From assembly GCF_000283155.1 (NCBI RefSeq), contig NW_004454175.1, positions 4,924,218 to 4,988,217 on the forward strand: a stretch of DNA of 64,000 bases, written 5' to 3'. Under the pieces are notes generated by a model. The model saw nothing but the letters and a program-made list of their open reading frames with translations, searched no databases and was not told the origin of the DNA. Shown piece after piece: positions 27,301-42,300 of this stretch. The position numbers and the translations under genes were made by a program. Source of the stretch: Ceratotherium simum simum (lineage: Eukaryota > Chordata > Mammalia > Perissodactyla > Rhinocerotidae). Within the stretch, counting starts at the first letter, position 1; the number at the start of each line of letters is the position of its first letter.

Positions 27301-30300
27301 TTTATAATCATTCCCCATGTTTTACTTGACCAGCTCTAGTGACAAGAAGATATATGAGAAGGTGATATGCAGAAGAAAAGCAGTGTTTGATTTATTTGTT
27401 ACTAACACATTTAGTTGCTAAATCAAATATATTCGATAATACTCAGTCACTTACCTACTGGGGAAACAGCTAAGGTAAATTTGCTTGGGTCACTAGGGGC
27501 ACTTAGGCCGGCAGAATTTTCAGCATATACACGGAACTGGTAATCGAGGCCTTCCATTAGTCCAGTAGCTCTGTATTCTCTTCCAGATATTGGTGATGTA
27601 TTAATTCTTTGCCAGAGGATGCTATTTCTTTCTTTCTTTTCAACATGGAATCCAGTAACTTCTGAACCACCATCATAAACTGGAGCATCCCACGTTAGTG
27701 ACATTCCATCAGAAGTCACATTGTATGTAACTGGCTTTCCTGGAGGGCCAGGAATCCTGAACTGGTGTTTTGCCACAATGATATTTGAGACAAGTGGCTG
27801 GCTGACTCCATATCTGTTTTCTGCCCTAACTCTAAACTGGTATTCAGCATCTTTGACTAGATTGGGAACTTTGAAAGTTGTCCTGGCAACACTTGAACAC
27901 ACCATCTTCCAATTAGTTTGTGAAGCTTCACGCTTCTCAATGCTATAACAAGTAATTTCTCCTCCTCCATCATCTTCGGGCACATCCCATGAGAGGATGA
28001 CACTGTCAGCCTTGATTTCATCAAATCGAATGGGCCCTTTGGGCTTTGATGGCGGGCCAAGTGTGATGATTGTAATGGGAAATGAGTTTCTACAAACTGC
28101 ATTATCCAGAATAACAGTGTATTTCCCTCCATTCTCCTTCTTGACGTTCTTAATACTCAAAGTAATTTTGTTTTCAGTTTTACTGAAACGAACATATTCA
28201 CTTTCTTTCAATGGCAAACCATCTTTCAGCCAACTGATAGATGGTTTGGGTTTTCCTTTATAAGGTAATTCGAGGTGCACGTTATGCCCAATTCTCACAG
28301 CGACTTGTGCCCCAGGGATTTCTGACAGGTCAACTTCAGGTGTAATTATAAGTTCTTTCACTGTAATTGGCCCAATAGTGACAGCATCACTCAGTCCTTT
28401 CTCATTTTTGGCAGACACTCTGAATTCCAGGACTGACAGTTCCTTAAGTTGGCTAACCTCAATTTCACATGTCTTACTTATGCCAGCATATGACCATGTC
28501 TGTTCACCTTTACCTTTCCTTTCCACAACATATTCTGTGATGACGCTACCACCATCAAAGTCAGGCTTGGTCCAGCTCAGGGTAACAGATGTCTTTGTTG
28601 AATCTTTCACTGAGAGATCGCGTATAGGAGCTGGTACTTCGGCAGCCTTCACTGGCTCTGTAGTTTCACAGGGTTCCCCAATTCCAATTTCATTTTCAGC
28701 AAGAACTCTGAAGAAGAATGGAGTTTTCTCTGACAAATCTGTTACCTTAAAGGTTGTACTGGAACATTTGTGTGACACTGAAGACCATGTTCTCTTGGTG
28801 GCATCTCTCTTTTCAATGATGTAATTAATTATGGGAGATCCTCCATCAATGAGAGGAGGATCCCAGAACAACGTGACTGTGCCTCGAGAAACATGTTTAA
28901 TCTGTAGTTTCTGGCAGGCAGCTGGCGTATCAAGCACTTTAACATTCACAGTTGAAGACTTTGGTTGACCAACTCCATTTTCTATTGTGAGAATATATTT
29001 TCCTGTATCATTGCGAGTGACTTGAGGAATAATGAGTAATGAAGATGAATCAGTGTCTTGAATGCTGTATCTGGCATCACTGCCAAGATTCTTCTCATCT
29101 TTTCTCCATGTGACAGTAGGTGGAGGTCTGCCTTTAAAGGGTATAAACACATGTACATCTTCACCGGCTTTAGCTATAATAGAGGTTCTGAGAGCCACAT
29201 CTAGGTCAATCTCGGGTTCCTCTGTAGACATAAAATGGACATATGCAATGAATTTTAAAGCAAGAAAATGAGTGATTTCCTAGTCATTCAGAGGTACTCT
29301 AATAAGAAAATAACACAATCATACACGTAGGTACATACCAAGTATATCTTTAGCTTGTACAGGTTCAGTCATTTCTATAGGTTCTCCTTGTCCAGCACAG
29401 TTTACAGCGGATACTTGGAAGTAGTAATTGATTCCAGGTTTCAGGTTAGATACCACATATTCTGTAGTTCTGACCTCTCCTTTGGTAGAGACAACAGTCC
29501 ATTCCTCTTCCTCTCCTTGTCTCATTGCGACAACATATCCAGTAACAGCACTGCCCCCATCATAGACAGGTTTACTCCAGGCAAGAGTGATGGATGATTT
29601 AGTTGAATCTGCAACTCTTATCTTAGCCGGTGGGCCTGGAGGATCTAGAATGGCCATTCACAATACAGTAATTACATAATCATGTAGAATTTAGTTGACA
29701 TGAAAGAAGACATAGGTGAAGATATTGCATTTATGAGTACTTACCGATAGGATCAGCAGCTTTGTAGAAGTCAGATGGTTCTGAAAATGGACCCTGTCCA
29801 GCAGCATTTACAGCACAAACTCGGTATTGATAGTCACTGTTTTCTGTGAGTCCTGCCACTTTCTGTCTGGTGTCACGGATAGTCTCCTTTAGTACTTTAA
29901 ACCATCCTAGGCTCTTCTTGTCTCGTTTTTCAAGGAAATAGCCACTTATGTCACTACCACCATCTACAACTGGCCTGTTCCAGACGACAGTCATTGAATT
30001 CTTGGTAATCTTTGTCACTTCTGGTACGCTTGGAGGCCCAGGTGTAACTATTTAGAAAGGAAAAAGAAAATGAGTTCAAAGGATTAACATTACTGATAAA
30101 TTCTACCTTTCAATCTTCAGATCCTATCCAAGAATATTAGTTTTGTTTATTATACTTTCTACCTTGTGAAAAGGATGATAATGAGAGGAGATGGCATACA
30201 AAAGAAAATCAAAATCATTCTAAGAAAACCTATTCATAAGCTAGCAGAATCGTTTATATTTATTTTTAAAAGTTTCAAGCGTATAATTTCAGTTTTCTAA

Positions 30301-33300
30301 TGAAATCATGTCTCACCAAATGCGTTCTTTGCTACCACTGGATCAGATTCCAGTGGATCACCAATTCCATATTTGTTCACAGCTCGAACCCGGAAGACGT
30401 ATTCATTTCCTTTGATAATTTTGGTGGTTGTAATGATGCACTCTTCCAAATTTTCAGACACCATAGACCACACGACGCGGCTTGTCTCGCGCTTTTCCAC
30501 GATGTAGTGAGTGATTTTTGCACCGCCATCATCTGCTGGAGGCCGCCAGAGCAGAGTTATCTTTTCAGCAGTAACAGTCTTAAATTCAATTGGTCCGCCT
30601 GGAGGTCCTGGTTTGTCTGCCAATGAAAGAACAAAACAATATGTTAGTACTTTTTAAAAGGCTACTAATTTAAAATTACTAAGTTTTAGATAAACAAAAT
30701 ACAATGTTGGCTTCTGTTCAGCACCTACCAAGTATCTGCACTCTGATGGTGGCTGAGGCTGAGCCCATGGCATTCCTTAGTTTTAATTCATATCTTCCAC
30801 TATTAAGGCGATTTGCATCTTTGATGAGTATAGATGCAAGGTCAGTGGTATTTTCGACACATAACAGTGCGTTGGTTTGTAACTCTTTATCATCTTTAAA
30901 CCACTCAATGGTAGGTTCAGGTTTCCCAGAAATGCCAGCTCTGAGCTTCACAGATGTACCTGCTCTGTATTTAACAACTTCTGTATATTCTAGAGGCAAA
31001 TCAATTACAGGTGCACCTGCAAGAAAAACAGATGAGAAATATTTAAAAGATCACAAGGTTGAAAAAATAATCGCAACAACTTCTAAGTAAGGTCATTTGC
31101 CCTTACTAAGTAATATAAATACGTATAGTAGTTCTAATCTCATTTACCTATTATTTTAAACATTTAAATTTTACAAGCCACTCTTCTATCCCAGATGGGG
31201 AAGAAAGATTGTGAGCAAGCTCTGTACCTCAATGACACTGTACTAATTGCACAGGGACCTCAGTGCCTTTGAAATGTATTTTAAAGTCTACTAGGTATTT
31301 TATTCCAGGGATGAAATGGGCTATGGTACTGAAGGCATCATTGAAGGAGCTGCGTTATACATTTTCTTTCATTCTCGATTCTCTTTCCTCTTCCTCTAAC
31401 TACCTCCTATACTTTTTATTTTCCCTTCCCAGTTCATTGATATCCGAGTGTGGGCAGTTCATGTCAGGCCTTTGAAGTCTGAATTCTCTACTCACAGAGC
31501 TACGTACTTCCCTGGAAAGATTTTCTGCCAGGCTGCTTAGAACTTTTGAGAAACATAACTTAATTTGACTTGCTTCACAGTCCCACAAATACTGTCAGTG
31601 TCCACAAAGCCTGATTCATAAAGAGCAGCTCTGGGATTCTCAGCATGAGGATAGGAGTGGATACTTTTGCCCAAATGCCATAGATTCCTCATTGAAAATG
31701 GGAGACTTTTAGAAAAAGTGGCACAGGGTACCTAACTCGCATGAAATTTTAACTTTTAAACCACTGTTGAGATGAATGTGCCACTTATTTTCCAGAATGG
31801 TCAAGTATGTGTATTTTGGACTGACAGTAATGTAGAGAGAGTTCTGGAGTCTGTCTGAATCCCTACCCCATCACTAATGAGCTGTTTGATGTTGGGAACG
31901 TTACATAAGGGCTTTAAACCTCAGTTTCTCTTCTGTAAAATGGGCTAATCTATGGCTGTTAGGACTAAGGGAGAGAATTCATGGAAGGTACCCAGTAAAT
32001 GTTAGCTGCTGCTACTACTATCATCATTAATGCATCTGTTTAGTCTTTCACTTTTTTTTTTTAAAGATTTTATTTATTTATTCCCACCCCCCCAAGCCCC
32101 AGTAGATAGTTGTATGTCATAGCTGCACATCCTTCTAGTTGCTGTATGTGGGACGCAGCCTCAGCATGGGCAGAGAAGTGGTGCGTCGGTGCGCACCCGG
32201 GATCCGAACCCGGGCCGCCAGCAGCAGAGCACGCGCACCCAACTGCCAAGCCACGGGGCCGGCCCCAGTCTTTCACTTTTTTAAGAGGAATATTCTCTGG
32301 GAACTCAACCATGGTTTTAATTAGTGACTCTGATAATTTAAAATAGAAGAGTGAAAACACCAACTCATACAATCAAAGAATCATGAAAGGTTGAAGCTGA
32401 AAAGGCCTTTAGATATCCTGTAGTCCAAATCTCACATTTTACAGTTAAAAGAGGCCTGGAGAGGTTAAGGAATTTTCCTAACTCCCAGTTAGTTCATAAT
32501 TTTGTCTAAAAATCTATCTAAGGTGTATAGTAAAAGTTATTCTATAGGACCAGAAAAAGTAAGAAAAAATATTGAGTTAAATTGTTGTTGGGATTCAAAG
32601 TGCTAAAAATGCTTACCATAAGAATCGATGCATGTAATGGGGCCTACAACCTCGGATGGATTGCTGATGGAACCAATGGCATTTCTGGCAAAGACACGGA
32701 ATTCGTACTGAGAATTCTGAGTCAAGCCAGAAACAGTGAATTGAGTCTCGATAACATTGGTGAAACTGGCCTTGGTCCATCTGCCATCTGGAAGGTCTCG
32801 TCTCTCAACAATGTAGCCTGTAATCTTGCTTCCTCCATCGAAAGCTGGTTGTTGCCATGAAAGGCTGACAGAGTTCTTTGAAATATCAGTGATACGGACA
32901 TTTCTTGGGGGTTCTGTGGTAATAAGAGAAAGCAGGTTAGTGACTCTTATGTCAACATTATTTTGCTTTGTGGAAATAAGATTTGCATTTTTAAGTAGCC
33001 AGAACTGTCCTTCTCTGGACAAATACATACCACAGGCATCAATGGCTAGGACTGGTTCAGAAGCATGGCTCGGTTTTCCAATACCAGCAGCATTTTCTGC
33101 ATACACTCTGAATTCATAAATAAGTCCAGCACTGATTGTTGTGACTTTGAAGTGAGTTGTGCGGATCACCATTTTGTTGACTTTTTGCCATAAAATACTG
33201 TTTCTGTCTTTCATTTCCAGGTGATAGCCTATAACTGCACTGCCTCCATTAGACACTGGTTCATGCCAGCTCACAGTGATGCTTTCTTGAGTAACATGAG

Positions 33301-36300
33301 TGACCCATGGTGTGGATGGTGGTCCAGGTGTTGCTATAAAAGAGAGAAATCCATAGATTAATACAGACATTTAAAACATTTATTTTTTAACAATGAAATT
33401 ATTAAATGAAAACCTGGGATCTTTGAAAAGTTTGACAACTTACTGTATGGTAGTTTGACAACCACACAAGCTGAATCTATGTGGTCACTGATGCCAAAGC
33501 GGTTTTCTGCCTTGATGCGGAATTGGTATTCTTCTCCTGTGGTCAGTTTCATGACTTTAATCATGGTTCTGGCAACTGCTGCAGACACTTCAGTCCATAC
33601 TGTGGTACTTGTCTCTCTCTTGAGTACAATGTAATTGGTGACCTGACTTCCACCATCATACTTAGGTGGCTCCCATTTGAGAGTCACGCTTTCTTCAGTT
33701 ATATCACTAATGACAACAGGGCCAGTTGGGGGACCAGGCCTGTCCAGGACGACGATGTTAATGAAAGTTTTGGTTGTTCCACTAGAGTTAGCAGCAGTGA
33801 TCTCATATCTTCCAGCATCAGCAGCAACGCTTTCTTTGAGATTGATGGTCAGGTTCTCAGCAGTAACTTCAGTATTAAATCTCATGGTTGCTTTCAGGGA
33901 GACACCATCTCTTGATAAGGTCACTTTGGGCAGTGGTTTTCCAGAAATTGGAATGTCAACTTTAAGGTTTGAACCAGCTCTAACATATACAGTTTGACTT
34001 GGGAAATTCTTCATATCAATTTCAGGTGGTTCTGAAAAATAAGAGCATGGCAGATGAAGGTGAAAAAGAGTTTCTAAAAATTAACTTAAACCAATGCAAA
34101 TAATTTCAAAGCTTGCTTCTACATAAAATCAGACATACCGAGTTGCTCCTTAATAAGAACAGGAAGCAGAAGCTCTCTTGGGTCACTCAGACCAGCTTGA
34201 TTTTCAGCAAACACTCGGAAAAAGTATTCAGAATTCTCCCTCAGACCAGCAACAACATGATGGGTTGACTTTACCACTGCACATTTAACCCAATTTTTCT
34301 GTCCTTTTTCTAGTGCTTCAACGACATAGTGTACAATTCTGCTTCCACCATCGTGTTCTGGCTTCAACCAGGTCAGGGAAACACTATCTTTGGATATACT
34401 TGTTACTCCAAGTTTTTCAGGTGGGCTTGGTTTTTCTAAGAAAGTAAAACATCAAAAGAAACAGAAGATTATTACATTTTTTCCCGTGTGTGTTCTTCCT
34501 GTATTATCAAAAGAAAAATTTTAAATGAAGGCCCTGTATTTACTTCGATTTGAGTCTTTCTTACTTTTTATATGACCAGTTTGGCTTCTGAGTCAAACAA
34601 AGCTTCCCCATGCTTTGTCATTACATGTCATAGCCTATCATAGCATTCAAATGCAAATTGCATCAGGTGACCAGGTTAAATGATAAAATTTATCCCAAAT
34701 TTATCATGGGTATAAAAATGAAGAATGAGATGAACAATCTTGTAAGAAACTTCATCATACAATTTCTGCACATACACACTATATATATATATGCAGTCAA
34801 ATTCAATTATACTTAAATTCCACACATATTATCTACTTCCAGCTATGTAAATTTCTAAATTATTATTTTTTGTGTGTGAGGAAGACTAACCTTGAGCTAA
34901 CATCCCTTGCCAATCCTCCTCTTTTTTTGCTGAAGAAGACTGGCCCTGGCCTAACATCTGTGCCCATCTTCCTCTGCTTTATATGGGGCACTACCACAGC
35001 ATGGCTTGATAAGTGGTGTGTAGGTCCATGCCCGAGATCTGAACCTGTGAACCCTGGGCCACTGAAGCGGAGTGTGTGAACTTAACCACTATGCCACCGG
35101 GCTGGCCCTCTAAATTTTTTTTATCAGCTAAAAACTTTCTTTATTAGAGATTTCATTTTGTGTTATAGTATGAATTGTTTGAGGTGTGGACCAAAAGCAT
35201 TTAAGGTTAGACAATAATTAGAATGATTCACACTATTCTAGGAAAATTAATACAGATATGTAGATTTTCTTTGTTCTTAAAACATACCTGTTATTTTTAC
35301 TCCATCCTGCGTTTCAGCTGGTACGCCAACACCAAACTCATTTTCTCCAGAGACTCTGAAGTAGTAAATCGCCCCTTCTTGTAAGTTGATAACTTTGTAG
35401 GAGAGGCGGTTACAGCTGTTGGTCACAGAGACCCATGCTTTCTTACTGGCCTCACGTTTTTCTATGTGGTAATTCTTCACTGGTGCTCCACCATCGTTTT
35501 CAGGAACGTCCCAGGATAACACTGCAGACTCTTTGGTGACGTCGTGTACAGAAATATTAGCTGGAGGACCAGGAGAATCTAAAACTTTGACAACTAAGGT
35601 CAGTGAAGCAGCATTCAAAATATTCTGAATTGTTAATGTGTATTTTCCAGAATCATTTCTGTTGGCATTTTCAATAGTGAGTGATGTACGAGAGTCTGTG
35701 GAATCAATATAAGCTCTAGCACGGAGGTCAGTGTCTGGCTTACTCCACAAGACACTGGGTACTGGTCTTCCTCGGAAAGGCACAGTTATAGTAAACGAGG
35801 CACCAGCCTTGACAATCAAGGTCTTCTTCATTTCAGTGTCAAGATCAAATACAGGTTCTTCTTCTCTTTCCTTTGCTATCTGGGGATCGGAGCTATCACT
35901 GGGATCACTAGCACCAACCTTATTGATGGATCTTACTCTGAAAACATATTCGGCTCCTGTTGTTAGTCCACTTATTGTATATTCTGTGCCTCTTAAGTTC
36001 TGAATGGCAGTTTTCCAGTCAGTTTCATCAGATGTTTTATATTCCACAGTGTATCCAGTTACTGGGGCCCCACCATCAAATAAGGGCTTAACCCAGCCAA
36101 TAGTTATATTTGTCTTGCCTGAGTCCACAATTTTGGGTTTGGATGGAGGAGATGGTAAGAACATTGGATCTTCTGCCCGAATTAAAGGAGAGGTTTCACT
36201 TGGAAGGCTTAGGCCAGCAGCATTTTCTGCATAAACCCGATACTCATATTCACATCCTTCTCGAAGTCCTGTTGATTTCACTCTCAGATCATAAACTGGT

Positions 36301-39300
36301 TTTTTGTTTACACGCACCCATCGCAGGCTGTGTTTCTCTCTCCTTTCAATTATATATCCAGAGATTTCACTGCCTCCATCACTCTCAGGTCTTGACCAGC
36401 AAAGCGTCATAGACTCTTTGGTCACAGAGGTAATTTCCAAAGATGTGGGTGGACTTGGAACTGTAAATGGATCTAGTGCCTTTACAGCCACACTCTCCAG
36501 AGGCTCACCAACACCATATTTATTAACGCCTGTTACTCTAAAGATGTATTCATTGCCTTTGAGTAACTTGGTTACTTTACAGGATGTTGTCCTTAACTCT
36601 CCTTCACATATTGTCCATGCAAGGCGGCTTGTTTCACGTTTTTCTACAATGTAATAGTCAATATCTGCACCACCATTTTCTTGGGGCGGTCCCCAGGAAA
36701 GAGAGCATTTCTCAGCAGTGAGGCCATATATTTCAAGTGGTCCTGCTGGTGGGCCAGGCTTATCAAGTACCTTGCAATTAACTGCCACAGACCGAGTTCC
36801 TGCAACATTCTTCAGTGTTAGTACATACTGCCCAGTGTCTCGTCTGACACAGTCTTTCACTGTTAACAAAGTATTATAGTCCGTTGAGACAATTTCTGTT
36901 CTTGCTCTTTCTTCAATTTCTACACCATCCTTGGCCCAGGAAATTACTGGCAGAGGTCGCCCTGCAATGTCTGCATTTATCTTAAGAACCTCTCCAGCCT
37001 TGACAACAATAACATCTCGGAACTTGACATCCATCATAATTCTTGGAGCCTCAACATCATCTTTAACTGTAATAGGTCCAGTGGATTCAGATGGTTCACT
37101 AACTGAGTCAGCAGCATTCTTTGCAAAAACCCGGAATTCATAACGTTGATCTTCCGTAAGTTCAGTTACTTCAAAGTATGTTTCTTGTACGTTAGTATAA
37201 TTGCACTTCAGCCACCGGCCATCTGGTAGTTCTCTACGTTCAATAATGTATCCTGTGATCTTAGCTCCACCATCATAATGTGGCTTAGACCATTTAAGTG
37301 ACACTGATTTTCTTGTGATATTTGTGACTTCAGGTTGTCCAGGAGGGTCACAAGGATCTCTTGCAGGGACTGGTTCACAAGATTTACTGCATTTACCAAT
37401 TCCAGCAATATTTTCAGCATATACACGATACTCATACATCAGTCCTTCATCAAGGCCAGAGACTTTCATTTGAGTATCAGCAATGAGGATTTTATTTGCT
37501 TTTGACCAAAGAATGCTGCTTCTTTCTTTATACTCAAGGTGGTAGCCAATTACTTGACTTCCTCCATCATTAACTGGCACTTGCCAGCATACAATCATGG
37601 TAGATTTTGTGGCATGCACAACTTTAGGAGTACCAGGAGGACCTGGGGGGCTGAATGGATACTCTGCAACAACGGCTGGAGAGTCACTGTAGGAGCTCTT
37701 TCCATAGCGGTTTTCTGCACAAACACGGAATTGATACTCACTTCCTGTTGTCAGACGAACTATTTTAATGGATGTTCTTGCAACTGCTTGTGAAACTACA
37801 TGCCAAGTTGTAGAAGTGGTTTCTCTCTTTTCAACGATGTAATTGCTAATTTGGCAGCCACCATCATATTCTGGAGGATTCCAAGAAATGGTTATATTGT
37901 CACAACTAACCTCATCAATATGTATAGGTCCTGGAGGTCCTGGTCTGTCAAGGACAATTACAGTAATAGGAACTGTTATGGATCCAGCACTGTTTGAAAC
38001 ACATAATTCATAAGTTCCAACATCTTCCCTTGAGGCTTCCTTAATGGACAGTGATGTTACAGTCTTTGAAGAAGAAACATTGACTCTAGTTGTCTCTCTA
38101 AGAGTCTGACCATCTTTTTTCCAGCTTACAGTAGCTTGGGGTCTTCCTTTAAATGGAACATCAATCTTAAGTTGGTCTCTAGCCTTTACATTGTAAGTAT
38201 GGAAAGGAAGCTCAACTGAAGGCTTTATCTCAATATCCCTTGCAATTACTGGCACTCCAAGTTGTCTTGGATCACTTCTTCCTTTTTCATTAACAGCAGC
38301 TACCCTGAAGATATACTCTTCTCCTGCAGTTAGGCCAGATATAGTTGCTTCTAGAGTCTTAACTTGTGTGCAAGTGCTCCATTTTTCACTCCCTTTAGTC
38401 TGCATTTCAACTACATAACCAGTAATTTTGCTGCCACCGTCACTTTCTGGTTTCTCCCACTTAATTGTAGCTGTGTTACTGGTCACATCAACAAGAGTTA
38501 CTCTTCCAGGTGGAAGGGGTGGTTCAGAAACTTTAACGGGTTCACTTGTTTCAGCTGGCAAACCAATCCCGTATTCATTGCAAGCCAAGACTCGGAAGTA
38601 GTAAGAACATCCTTCTTGTAGATTTTCAATTTTAAAAGTATTCTTAGTGCAATTGTTTGTAACAGTAGCATATGCTTTTCTTGTAGTTTCTCGTTTTTCG
38701 ACAATGTAGTTTGTAACCTTAGCTCCACCATCGATAAGTGGCGGTTCCCAAGACAATGTCACTGAGTCTTTCTTCACTTCTTTTACAGTCAGATTCACGG
38801 GGGCACTTGGTGAGTCAAGAACTCTGACATTAACAAAAGCTGTTTTAGAGCCACTGTTATTTTCTAGTGTCAGGTTATACCGACCACTGTCAAATCTGGT
38901 AACATTATCAATCACCAACATTGTATATGAGCTGGTCACCTCAATCTGGGCCCTATCAGTGAGAATGCCTTCAGCTTTTTCCCATTTAACTTCAGGTTCT
39001 GGTCGACCTTTGATAGTGACAAACAAGCGTAAAGTAGCACTTGCACGCAGAATGACCATCTTTCTGAGATCAGCATCAAGTTCTATTTCTGGTGGCTCTA
39101 GCCTCTCTTTAGCAACAACTGAACCAGGTATAGTTGCAGGCTCACCTACACCTTCAGAATTGATGGCACAAATACGGAAGTTATATTCAGTATTTTCTTT
39201 AAGCTGGGTCACTGTGAACTGCTTTCCTTGTAATCCTGTTGGTGGAGTGCAAATTGTCCATTCATCAGCAGTGGCTTCTTTGACTTCAACAACATAGCCC

Positions 39301-42300
39301 TTAACAGGTGCACCACCATCATAAATTGGCTTATTCCATGCCAGGGAGACGGAAGATCTGGAAGTGTCTGTCACTTTTGGATTACTTGGTGGACCTGGTG
39401 GATACAAAGCATCAGATGCGCGGTAGTAAACAGATGGCTCGCTGGGTTCACCCACACCAGCTGCATTTTCAGCAGCAACTCTGAATTCATAGGAATGACC
39501 CTCAGTAAGGCCAGTTACCCTGAATCGGAGATCTGTTAGTGTTTTCTTGTTGCACTTGGTCCATCTAATGCCTTCCTTATCTCGTTTTTCAAGAATGTAA
39601 CCCTCAATTTCAGCACCTCCATCATCCACTGGGCGAGCCCATGTTACTACCATAGAGTCTTTGGTGATTGTTGAGGCTTCAGGTGGTGAAGGAGGACCTG
39701 GTGGTTTATAAGGATTACGGGCTATAACAGGCTCAGATTCCAAGGGCTCTCCGACTCCATATTTATTCACAGCCATGACACGGAAAATGTACTCATTTCC
39801 AGGAAGAAGTTTAGTGACTTTGTAGTTAAGGGCCTGTACCTCAGTTGAAACCTGGGTCCATGAGAGTCTGCTTGTCTCTCTCTTTTCAATGATGTAGTGT
39901 GAAATATTAGCACCGCCATCTTGCAAAGGTGGGTTCCATGCCAAGTAACATTTTTCAGCAGTAACCCCAGAAACCTTCAGAGGCCCTTCAGGAGGCCCTG
40001 GCCTGTCAAGTACCTTTACAGTGATTGGTATAGACTTTGTACCACCAACATTGCTGAGTTTCAGAATATATTGTCCTCCATCAGTACGTATACAGTCTTT
40101 GACAACAAGAGTTGTTTTCTGAATAGTAGACTTAATTTCCATCCTAGCAGCTGTTTCTTCAAGCTCTTTTCCATCTTTTAACCAAACAATATCAGGTATA
40201 GGTTTGCCGCGGATATCAGCTTCAAGGACAAAAGTCTCTCCTGCATGAACAACGATGACATCTTTATATTTTGGATCCAGGGAGGCATTTGGTGCATCAA
40301 TTTCATCTCTCGCAGTAATGGCACCAGTGCTTTCAGATGGTTCACTAAAGTTGCCAGCTGCATTTCTTGCAATTACTCTAAATTCATATCTTTGGTCTTC
40401 GACAAGTCCACTCACTGTAAATTCAGTTTCCAATACATTGGTAAAGCTGGCTTTCATCCAACGGCCATCAGGTAGGTCTTTCTTTTCTACAATATAACCT
40501 GTTATTTTGCTACCACCATCATAGGCAGGTTTCTTCCATTTCAGTGTGACATTGTTTCTTGTAATAACAATGGCTTCAGGGCGACCAGGTGGGTCACATG
40601 GATCACGAGCAACATAGCATTCTGACACTTTGCTAGGCTTGCCGATGCCAACAATATTTTCAGCAGAAACTCTGAACTCATACTCAAGGCCTTCGTCAAG
40701 CCCAGTTGTTTTGAACTTGGTGTCTGGAATGGGAGTCTTATTTAATTTGATCCATAAAATGCTATTCTTTTCTTTCTGTTCAAGATGGTAGCCAATAACT
40801 TTACTACCTCCATCATTAACTGGCTCATGCCATTGCACAAGCATTTGATCTTTTGAGATTGATGTCACAAAAGGAGTTCCAGGTGGTCCAGGTTCTTTAA
40901 ATGGATATTGTACAATAACTGGTTTAGAATCTAGGTGGGCACTTTTTCCATATCTGTTTTCTGCAAAAATTCTGAACTGGTACTCAGTGCCTGTTTTCAG
41001 TTTGGTTATTTTAATTGTTGTTCTTGCAACTGTTGCTGATACCATCTGCCAAGTGGTGGTGGTTGTATCTCGCTTCTCTACAATGTAGTTGCTTATTTGG
41101 CAGCCACCAGTATAGGCTGGAGGTTCCCAAGATATGACCACAAAGTCTGCACTGACTTCATCAAACCGAACTGGTCCAACTGGAGGTCCAGGCTTTTCCA
41201 AAACAATAATGCTGAGATTTTCTGTTGCTGTACCTGCGCTATTTGTTGCTGTTACGGTGTACTTTCCAAAGTCATCTTTGTTAGTTTCTTTAATGTGCAA
41301 AATAGTTGAAGTAGCTGTTTCCTCAACATTTACTCTTGTTGTCTGTTTAAGAGGCTCGCCATCTTTGACCCATGAAATTTCAGGTCTTGGTCGGCCAATA
41401 ACTGGAATTTCGATTTTAAGATCTTCTCCAGCTTGGACACTATATGTGTTAAATGGTAACTTAAAACTAGGCTGTATAGTCAAGTCCTTGGCTATGACAG
41501 GAACACCAAGCACTCTTGGATCGCTTCTTCCTTTCTCGTTGTAAGCTTTGACACGGAAGTGATATTCTTGTCCATAACTCAAACCAGTAACAACTGCATT
41601 ACAGACTTTGGATTCAGCCACAACACTCCATGTCTCAGTTCCTTTGGGCTGCATTTCAACAACATACCCCAGGATTCTGCTACCACCATCATGTTCAGGT
41701 TTCTCCCACATAAGCGATGCACTGGTCTGGGATACATCAGTGAGTGTAACCTTTCCTGGTGGGGAAGGAGGTTCAGCAGCTTTCACAGCATCAACAGTTT
41801 CCACTGGAATACCAACTCCAAATTCATTTTCAGCCATAACTCTAAAGTAATAAATGGCCCCTTCTGTAAGATTCTCAACTTTAAAGCTTGTTTTGCTGCA
41901 TTTATTACTCACATTAGCATATGCTTTTCTAGTTGACTCACGTTTGTCAATAACATAGTTCTTGACCTTTGCACCCCCATCAATCATGGGGGGTTCCCAT
42001 ACGAGAAGGACAGAATCTTTTTTCACTTCTTTGACTGCCAAATTCTGCGGTGGTCCTGGGGTGTCAAGAACTTTCACAGTTACAAAAGCAGATTTAGATC
42101 CACTGCTATTTTCCAGCTTGAGAACATATTTTCCAGCATCATTTCTATCACAGTTATCTATTGATAGTTGGGTATAGTTTACTCCCTTTTCAATTTGGAC
42201 CTTATCTGTGAATTCACCTTCCTCTTGAGACCAAGTGATCTCAGGTGTTGGACGCCCTTTGAATGGAATGTGAATTCTGGCAGATCCACCAGCTCTTACA

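Larger units (their letters stand above)
31017..32616 (-). other. TTN: Largest TTN intron in the window, repeat-bearing
   Basis: 1,600 nt. The 5' half (31017-31830) looks unique. The 3' half holds three interspersed repeats: a MIR on the plus strand, an ERE SINE and a MIR-like piece on the minus strand. No exon is seen. Confidence 0.7.

Noticed and set aside
32110..32372. Open frames on both strands with GC-rich composition.
   Set aside because: They lie within the ERE SINE at 32058-32266 and its edges.
32914..33030. Read-through frame joining the exons at 33031 and 32617 across a 117-nt gap.
   Set aside because: The gap has a normal donor and acceptor, and its translation does not resemble a titin linker. 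It is a short intron without a stop in this frame.
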